DNA of 64,000 nt from Pegoplata infirma. Taxonomy: Eukaryota; Arthropoda; Insecta; Diptera; Anthomyiidae. A model generated the notes under the pieces. It searched no databases. It was not told the origin of the DNA and worked only from the letters and a program-made list of their open reading frames with translations. Below are positions 56,501 through 64,000 of this stretch, one piece after another. Each line of letters opens with the position of its first letter. Position 1 is the first letter of the stretch. The DNA is taken from the NCBI GenBank assembly GCA_963921195.1, contig OY992539.1:41186299-41250298 (forward strand). The letters run 5' to 3'. Both the position numbers and the translations under genes were made by a program.

Positions 56501-57078
56501 TACAATGTCTGAAAATCTGGGACTTTTCTATAGAAAAAATGTCTTTGAATCTGTCACTTTTTCTATAGAAAAATGCCTTAAGTATGTACATATCTTAAAA
56601 ATTTTTAAATTTTTGGGAAAAAAATTACCAAAATTTGGTTTCTCCTAATCAGGTACATTTTGTGTCAAGGGAAAGACGGTGGGAGAAAAAGATATGTAAA
56701 TTAAAAAAAAAAAAAAAAAATGTTGGCCCCCCCCGAAATAAAATCCTGGATACGCCCGTGCTCCCGGCGATCAAAGTTTTGGATTTTTAAAACTTAAAAA
56801 AAATTGTTTGAACGCGAATGTAAAAAAAATTTCAAAATCGGTCGTACGGTTTCCGAGATATCGTTATTTGAAATTTGCAAAAAATCGCTGTTTTTTCCTT
56901 CGGTCAAGAAATTAAAAAATAATAAAATTTTTTTCCATTGACCCTCTCATAGATCTTGAAAAATTTTTGCAAAAAAATTGAAACTTTGATCTGATAGCGC
57001 CATGGGTTTAAATTGTTTGATTTGGCTCAAATTAAGTTTAAATGAAAGCTTGTCGCAAGCTCTGCGAAATAGTTGGTG

Positions 57079-57856
57079 CACTCAAGAACAAAAACTGGAA
57101 TGTTAGCAAAAAAAAGCTTGTAAACCTACAAGAAAATTTGCTCATTTTGAACCCACAATTTTTTTGGTAAAGTTAGCAAAAATGTTTTGCTAACTGAAAT
57201 TTTTTATATTTCAACTTAGTTCATACACATTTGAGGACCCTATTGGGTTCGGACCCGATAGGTCCGGACCCGATAGGCTCTACCTTGCTTAGTTTTTGAG
57301 ATACATGATTTTAGGGGACTACTGGGGTTTTGAGAATTAAAAAACTCGATAACTTCAAAAATATTACTCGGAGAGCTTTTGGTTATTTTGCGGTCTTGTT
57401 CTACGTGTTGTTGTGTCGGCAATATTTACCGAGATATGAGCATTTTAAATTTTTCAGGAATGCTAACTTTTTTGGATCCAATGTTAGGACCCATTAGGGT
57501 TCACACATGTGAAGAGGACCGGCGATAGTATGGTGAGCCCGAGAACCAAAAATGGCCTCCATTTTGCTCCATCTGGCTTAGTTTCCGAGATAGCGCCATT
57601 TTAAGTTTTCTTAAAAAAAATTACAATTTATTTTTGCTAATATTAGCAAAAAATCTTGTAAAAATTTGGTCAACTCAATTTTAAATTTAGAAAAAAAAAA
57701 TTAGTTCAAATTTTGTTTAAAATCACTAATGCGCTAAATGAAGTTTACAAGATATTTTTGCTAACATGCTAATCTCAACTAAAAATTTGCTAAAGGTTAG
57801 CTTACTAGCATTAGCAAAAAAAAAATAGTAAATCTACTAATGTATTATTTTGAGTG
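57079..57856. mobile_element. CACTCAA-ended MITE with GTTAGCAAAAA repeats
   Basis: CACTCAAGAACAAAAACTGG at the left and ATTATTTTGAGTG at the right, interior with many TGCTAAC/GTTAGCAAAAA words and two GGACCCGATAGG words at 57250-57280. Interrupts X2. Confidence 0.5.
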
Positions 57857-58421
57857 TTGTAATTGGTTTAAGTTGTCTGATTTGGCTGAAATAAAGTTTA
57901 AATAATTGCTTGTCTTAAGCTCTATGAAAAAGTTGGTGGAAAAAATTATGAGATTTTTTTAAGAAATTTCTTGAACGTAGAAAAAATTCACCATTTTTAG
58001 AAATTTTGTGTCAAATTTTAAATGGCGATATCTCGAAAACCGCACAACAGATTCAATAAATTTTTTCGATATTATATTTTTCAATATTTCGATTCATATT
58101 TAGCATGCTAAACTTAATAAAAATAATGTATCGCAGGATAATTTTTTTTTTTTAAATTTTAAATTTTTAAAAAATCTAAAATCTTGGTGGAAATTTTCCA
58201 AAAAACCAAAACTTTAACCGAAAGGTTCTATGGGGCAAAATGATCGGCTTTGTCTCAAATTAAGTTTAAAGATTGTCTCTAGCTTCATGAAAGGTTCAAA
58301 GGAAAGAAAATTTTGAAATGACAGTCTAATGTGTCATATTTACATTAATATTGATCAACTTTAAGTCAAATTAGTTAAATATTTAAATTAAGCATGACCA
58401 ACTTTTACATTTGACATTGGG

Positions 58422-58798
58422 TACGTTCAGCAGAGAAAGCTGCTACTCAGCTGCTCCTCAACATTCTGCTGAACGGTTAAATTTTTGACATTTCAGTCAA
58501 CATGTTGAGTGAGCGCTGCTCATCACTGGTAGCGAAAAAAAGTATGCTACATTTGATCAAAAACTGATAAATAAGTTGTTTTATTGAAATTATTTATTTT
58601 TTTTCGACGTTATTCAAGGAAATAAACAAAAATATCATAAAAAAGTATTTTCCACAGAAAAAATAAATAAAAATATAAACAAAACAATAATTTATTCCAA
58701 TATTTTAAAACATTCATAAAAAATGCGTTCAGCAGAGTCAACTAATCAAAACATGCTACATCTCAACTGTTGAGTAGCAGCTTTATCTGCTGAACGCC
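58422..58798. mobile_element. MITE with CGTTCAGCAGA ends
   Basis: CGTTCAGCAGAGAAAGCTGC at the left pairs with GCAGCTTTATCTGCTGAACG at the right; inner CAGCTGCTCC/AACATTCTGCTGAACG words. Target duplication not found. Confidence 0.65.
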
Positions 58799-60661
58799 AT
58801 CATTGCCTTATATTGGTGGATCTAATTAGATCTAATTGCATAAAAACATATAAAATCCTGGTGTTTTTTGGTTTGGGTTGAGATACACCACAGGTCAACG
58901 ATACATTCATTCACCAAACATTTAATTTTCTAAAAAAAAAATGTTTGGGTACGCTTCGAACCAGATAGGTGATATACATAACCCTAACAAGAAATGTTTA
59001 GGAACATTTTAAAAAGTTTTTTATACTTCGCCTAAAAAACTTAGAAAATTTTTGGTTAATTAGAAACATATATAGTTTTATATGAAACATCATAAGCTGT
59101 ATATAATTTTATGTTAAATTATACAGAAAAACAAATTTTGTATTGACCCTCATATAATTTTATATAATTATATCAACCGTACGCCTTTTAATCCGAATCA
59201 TGATTAAATTATATATAACTACATATGACTGCATTAAAATAAATTTAGAAAATATGTCACGGATGTATAATCATATATAACACAGCGTGACAAAATCTTG
59301 GATGTTAACAGTAACCTGAGATTTGACCATCAATTTTATATATTTCGGGCATGCTGAATCCAATGGTGCAAACCATTTTGAAATCTAAGGTACAGTTTTT
59401 TCGCGAAATGTCTGCAAAGATTTTCACGTCCCCATGAACTTTTTGAAATAAAAAAGTTTTTGTATACAAAAACGTCGCTCTTTTGCAATTGAAATTGAAG
59501 GACTATATATGTAGCTAGATTTTAAGTACCATATCCGCTATCAAATGTTTGAAACTCTAGTGGTATTTCGCGTTTTATCCCAATTTTCTAATTTTTTAGC
59601 ATTTTCGCGATTTTAAATGCTTAAGTAAATACCGACCTAAACAATCGCTTCAGATAAGTATAGGTGCACCAAATGCGATATATTTCTATGAGAATACGTT
59701 TCAACTATCAAGCGCATCACTCGAAAAATAAGCAATTAGTCAAAATCTCTCTATGACAGCATCACTTTCCAAGATGACCACAAGGTCCAGCTTGTGACAT
59801 ATTGTGTTAAATCCTCAAAAAAGTAATTGTGTCAAATTTCAAACAAAAAGGTTTTCATATTCAAAAGTTATTGTAGAAAAACATTTATTTCACCTTACTA
59901 AATTAAATTATTAAGTTTTAATTACAAAAACAAAAGGAAAACATTTTACTAAATACTACTAATTTAAAAAAAAACACTTGTTTAATATAATTTAGTAGGG
60001 CGAAATAATTGTTTTTTGATTATAACTTTTTAAGATGAACACATTTTTGTTTGAAATTTGGCACAAATACTTTTTTGAGGTTTTTACACAATATATCAAA
60101 ATCTGGACCTTGTGGTCCTGTTAGAAAGTGATGCTGTCATAGAGAAATTTTGACAAATCGCGAAATTTTATTGCTATGCGATTGATTAATGAAAAATATT
60201 TTAATAGGAATATATTTACTTTGGTGCAAGTATATTAAGCTGAAACGGTTGTTTAGGTCGGCATTTATTTAATCATTTAAAATCGCGAAAATGCAAAAAA
60301 TTAGAAAAAAATGGGATAAATCGCGAAACACTATTAAAGTTTTAAACTTTAAGTAGCGGAATTTGTGTTTAAAATATAGTTACAGATATAATCCTTTAAA
60401 TTCACCTATAAAAGAGCGACTTTTTTGCATACAAAATATTTTTTATTCAAAAAACTTCACGGGGAAGTGAAAATCTTTGAAGATGTTTTGCGAAAAAACT
60501 GTACCTTAGATTTCAAAATGGCTTGGACCATTGGAATCAGCATGCCCGAATTATTTAAAATTGATGGTCAAATCCCAGGTTACTTTTTCACCGTCACACA
60601 GTGTAATTAGTTATGTTTGTATCAAGTTATATATTGTTATATATGTTTATTTTTACTCGGG
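58797..60661. mobile_element. CCCGAGTAAAAA element, 5'-truncated, with nested foldback F4
   Basis: 58808-59280 and 60604-60661 align with 40973-40998 and 41519-42012. The 3' end TTTTTACTCGGG is present; the 5' end is lost at the junction with the preceding MITE. It preserves the empty site of the 40999 hAT element. Confidence 0.7.
59281..60603. mobile_element. Foldback F4 (1.3 kb hairpin)
   Basis: CACAGCGTGACAAAATC at the left and GTCACACAGTG at the right. Arms pair well: GATTTGACCATCAATTTTA, TTTCGGGCATGCTGAATCC, GACCTAAACAATCGCTTCAG and TCTATGACAGCATCACTTTC all have complements on the right. Centre near 59940. Flanked by TAA (59278-59280, 60604-60606); the uninterrupted sequence is seen at about 41955. 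A 3-bp TAA duplication would suit a PIF/Harbinger-like element, but this is uncertain. Confidence 0.7.
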
Positions 60662-61439
60662 TCGTAATTGTTATAAAGTGTTCAAATTTAAATCGAAATA
60701 AAGGGGGCAGACTCCTGATAAAAACATGATTTCCATAGACAGACAGACAAATATAAAATATATAAGTCCTAGACCAAAGGGAATGGAGGATAAAAAAGTG
60801 GGGAGTAAATATAATTTTTTTTTTTTTTTGTCTGCCTAAGGTTGATTGGGGTTTCCATGTAAATCAATCTATCTGTTAAAAACACTATTAAGCCTAAATG
60901 AAAAGGGTATATATCATGTTGTTATTGCTTTCTATTGTAAGGTCGAAAAACTGTTTTTTTTTTCCTTTTTTTTATCAAAATGTATATTAAAATAAAACAT
61001 ATGTCTCCTTTAATAGCAATTTATCTCTAACGGAGATGTTTAAACATATATTTTCAAAATATGTACATAAAAATACACTTCTGTAAAATATATTTCAGCA
61101 AGTCTTTGCTTGTCTTATTTAGTTAACAATTTAAATCTGAAGATTGATACAAAATCGATAAAAACAATTTATTTTTGTTTTTTATATTTTTTATTGTCCT
61201 AACAAACAAAATTTCATTTTGGTGGTACAACACATATTTATTTTATTTCCTTATTTTTTTACAAGTCGTTTTGTTTTCTCCTTCCTTTTTTTCAATTCAT
61301 TGCAAGATACAATAGAAATTTTGTACCTGAATTATGGTTTCACCTTCTTTTGTGTTTCATTTTTTGTTGGAAACCAATAAAAAATTTGTTTATTTATTTG
61401 ATTAGGAAGAAATTTATCTTTATAAGGAAAGTTATTATA
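60662..61439. other. AT-rich sequence
   Basis: 60735-60745 has AGACAGACAGAC and 60772-60800 a weak mini-me-like word (CCTAGACCAAAGGGAATGGAGG). Otherwise nothing recognised. Confidence 0.4.
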
Positions 61440-61447
61440 CTCTCTAC

Positions 61448-62031
61448 TAGAGATGGGCGCGTGAGTGATTTTTGATTCACACTCACTCACGCTCACGAAG
61501 AGAATTTTTGAATCACGCACACTCACTCACGAGAATATTTTTTCTACTCACACTCACTCACAATCACGTGAGTAAATTTAATGCAACTCACACTCACGTG
61601 CACTCACGCAAGCTTCGCTCACGCTCACGTTGACTCACACTCACGAAGCTCTTATTTACACAAAAAAAAAATTCAAAAACTAAAATTTCAAAAATATTTC
61701 AAAATTTTCAACAAAATTTAAATTTCAGCGAATTTTTTTTTTTTGGTTTTTTCGGTACGAAATCTTAAGTTAAGCCAAACTTTACAATATTTTTGTTGAT
61801 TTTTTTGGTATGAAAGGAATTATGAAGAGAAAATAAATCCCGCAAACTCACGCAAGAAAATCTACTCACGCACACTCACTCACGCAAAAATCTTACTCAC
61901 GCACACTCACTCACGCAATTTTTTTCTCTACTCACACTCACTCACAATCACGTGAGTAAAGTTGAATTCAGTCACACTCACGCGTGATCACGCGTGAATC
62001 ACGCTCCAATCTGCTCATGTGCCCATCTCTA
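61448..62031. mobile_element. hAT-type element with CACTCACTCACG repeats, copy 2
   Basis: Ends TAGAGATGGGCGCGTGAGTG and (inverted) TAGAGATGGGCACATGAGC-like, exact 8-bp duplications CTCTCTAC (61440-61447, 62032-62039). Both sides are filled with ACTCACGCACACTCACTCAC; the middle (61660-61850) is AT-rich and matches copy 1 (53800-53945). Confidence 0.85.
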
Positions 62032-62039
62032 CTCTCTAC

Positions 62040-63169
62040 TCTAAAGATAGAAGGTATATGAGCAAATCCATGGGAAATTTAACTGACGGATCACCGATCT
62101 TGTTAATTTTTGGTTATTTGATAGAATTTTGTAAATGATTAAAACCCATATTATTTTCTATCAATACTTTGGCCGTTTTAAAAAACGTTTTTTTTTGAAA
62201 TTTGAATAAAAAATTTGAATGTCCTTTTTTGCTGGAAAGACACCATGAATTTCCAAAAACAAAATTTTTATTAAATTTTAGAATGTCCTTTTAACGCTAT
62301 TAAAATTTTGGAGAGGTGTTTTTTCGTATTGTTGAGCAAGACATTTTTAAAGATTGTTAGATAGCCAAATATTTGATTTTTTTCAAAATTTTGGCAAAAA
62401 ATCAAAAATTTGGCTATATCACCAACTTTAAAAGTTTATCGCTCGACAACACAAAAAAACACCTCCCTGAAATTTGATCAGCATTAAAAGAACAATTTTG
62501 GTTTTGGAAATTCATGATGTTCTTGACAGGAGAAAAGGACATTCTAATATTGATTATTTTTTTTTTTTAAATTTTTTTTAAATTTTTTTTTTCTAAATTT
62601 TAAATCTCCATAATTTGTCATAATATTGTCACTAAAAGTTTTTTCGTACATCTTACGGTTTTCGAGTAATAAAGCACAAAAGAACTGTCTAAAGGCAACT
62701 ATTTGATTTGTTGCCAAAATTTAAAAAAAAAAAAAAAAATCAAATATTTGGCTCTCTAACAAACTTTGAAAATTTATTGCTCAACAATACGAAAAAACAC
62801 CTCTCTGAAATTTTAATACCGTTAAAAGGACATTCTAAACTTTAATACAAAATTTTGTTTTTGGAAATCCATGGTGCTCTTCCCAGGAAAAAAAAGAACA
62901 TTCAAATATAGTTTTCAAAATTTTTTGTTAAAATTTAAAAAAAAAAATATAAATTTTAAATTTTTATAATTTCATAAACAATATTGTTTTTATAAGTTTT
63001 TTCGTACGGTTTACGGTTTCCGAGCACAAAAATGTTTCTGAAACTTTTGATTTTTACAAGCAAATTTTTTATTCTACTAGACCTAAAAGTTATGTGGTAA
63101 AAATTTGAGACCAATCGGATTAAATTTGAGTTTTTGAAAATTTAAAAAAAAAATTATCTGACAACACTT
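62040..63169. repeat. Foldback-like repeat, two overlapping copies
   Basis: 62210-62550: GAATGTCCTTTTTTGCTGG...CACCATGAATTTCC pairs with GGAAATTCATGATGTTC...GGAGAAAAGGACATTC. 62755-63034 repeats the right arm and equals 20745-21060. 63035-63160 is X-like (TTCTACTAGACCTAAAAGTT, GAGACCAATCGGATTAAA). Confidence 0.55.
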
Positions 63170-63970
63170 AATTATACCCTACACCACTCTGTGGTACAGG
63201 GTATAATGAGTTTGTGCTGATGTTTGTAACTACCAGAAATATTGGTCCTAGACCTACCTTCAAGTATACCGATCGACTCAGAATTACTTTTTGAGTCGAT
63301 TTAGCGATGTCCGTCCGTCCGTCTATCCATCTATCGGTTTAAGCATGATACAGGTCGCAATTTTCAATCAATTGACTTGAAATTTGAAACTTAAGCATCT
63401 TTTGACCCAAGGACGAAGCCTATTGTTAGAGAAAATCCGTCCATGTTGAGACGTAGCCCCCATACAAACGCCCCCTTTGGATTCGGCTTAAATGATTCTA
63501 ATAACCGTATTATAATAGATATCGCTTCGAAATTTAGCAGGTAATCAAATTTTGTATGCACGAATCATCATTCCAAATTTTAAAGGAATCGGGTCAGTCC
63601 TTCTGGTAGTCCCCGTACAAATCACCCTCCCGATATTCACATAATTCCCTTAAAATTCATTAAAATGGAAATATTTGATAAAAATTGTATTTTTAGGTTT
63701 TAAACGTGTACTTTAGTAACCTAATAAAATCGGAATATAATTGGACCATTTTTGGACTTTGTCCCCCATATAAAAATTTCGACCGATATTCAGTTGAATC
63801 GGTCTATTGACAAAAAAATAAACCAATTTCACTTAAATTTGATCTGTGTGTGTTTTCTACACTAAATAAAGATCTAACAAAAGACGTTTCAAATCGGTCC
63901 ATGTTTGGACTTGGGACCCATTTTCCGGAAAACATTGGTGTAGGGTATCATATGGTCGGTATTCATATGG
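63170..63970 (+). repeat. mini-me-like family C, full copy
   Basis: ATTATACCCTACACCACTCTG start, GTCCGTCCGTCCGTCTATCC (63308), end GGTGTAGGGTATCATATGGT. Closest in sequence to 5258-6056. The last 30 bases of the window are unrelated. Confidence 0.7.
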
Positions 63971-64000
63971 TCAAACTATTGTAGTGAGGCACCCCAGATT

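Larger units (their letters stand above)
54288..56760. mobile_element. hAT-type element carrying a TCTCAGAATCTGAG array
   Basis: Ends CAGTGGCGTATACAGG and (inverted) CACGGGCGTATCCAGG, with G/C runs next to both ends and exact 8-bp duplications CTCCCGGC (54280-54287, 56761-56768). The pre-insertion sequence is preserved in X1 (CGCCCGGCGGTCAAAG, about 45038) and X3 (CGCCCGGCGATCAAA, about 38558). It holds a minisatellite and a LINE tail; without the LINE and its duplication it is about 1.85 kb. No transposase. Confidence 0.85.
54160..58345. mobile_element. Foldback X2, interrupted by hAT and MITE
   Basis: Left arm 54180-54287 (TTTCCCAAGTGTCCGGGC, AATTTGAGGCCAGTC) continues at 56769 (GATCAAAGTTTTGGATTTTT). 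Right arm 57857-58340 (TTCTTGAACGTAG, GATATCTCGAAAACCGCAC, GACAGTCTAATGTGTCAT). Compare X1. Nested hAT 54288-56760 and TACACT/CACTCAA element 57079-57856. Confidence 0.65.

Overview
This window looks like a piece of a large, AT-rich fly genome (Diptera, probably a calyptrate such as a blow fly or house-fly relative). The grounds are long runs of A and T, spliced coding exons in a sea of decayed transposons, and many copies of short elements carrying a (TA)n box followed by a GTCC/GTCT run, the mini-me/DINE-type signature known from flies. No bacterial, plasmid or viral gene is visible. The species assignment is an inference.

The only host gene I can support is a plus-strand gene of which four internal exons lie here: E1 29438-29927, E2 34620-35687, E3 36599-37495 and E4 47894-48376. 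All splice sites are canonical (AG..GT) and the reading phase is continuous across all three internal junctions. Together they encode about 980 residues of Ser/Asn/Gln/Thr-rich, largely disordered protein with repeated Ser-Pro, Thr-Pro and Arg-Ser motifs, as in cytoplasmic or synaptic scaffolds. I do not recognise the gene. The 5' and 3' ends lie outside the window. E3 is open for about 299 codons except for one in-frame TGA followed by C (37023-37025), a candidate programmed stop-codon readthrough site. E2, E3 and E4 are all symmetric phase-2 exons with lengths divisible by three.

Nearly everything else is mobile DNA in introns and flanks. The main groups are: (1) three subfamilies of mini-me-like elements, called A, B and C here; (2) nine or more hAT-type non-autonomous elements, eight with exact 8-bp target duplications, many filled with their own private short repeat; (3) foldback elements up to 4 kb with long inverted arms (F1, F2, F3, F4 and the X family); (4) TA-flanked MITEs with ends CCCGAGTAAAAA; (5) a mariner relic with both ends, a deleted transposase and TA duplications; (6) two 5'-truncated LINE tails; (7) about 10 kb of an AAAAGTACCAAAATAGTACT-type palindromic minisatellite flanking E1 and downstream of E3.

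Layout: 1-7550 is mini-me A/B/C copies with a LINE tail and a nested hAT; 7551-15090 holds a Tc1-end foldback, a hAT and the mariner; 15093-20505 holds large foldbacks; 20506-27545 is a decayed repeat followed by the GTAC minisatellite; 27914-29394 is a hAT element ending 43 bp before E1; 29438-48376 holds the exons and their repeat-filled introns; 48377-64000 holds nested foldback/hAT/LINE, CACTCACG-filled hAT elements and mini-me C copies. Several nested insertions can be ordered in time because uninterrupted copies of the target sequence survive elsewhere in the same window.
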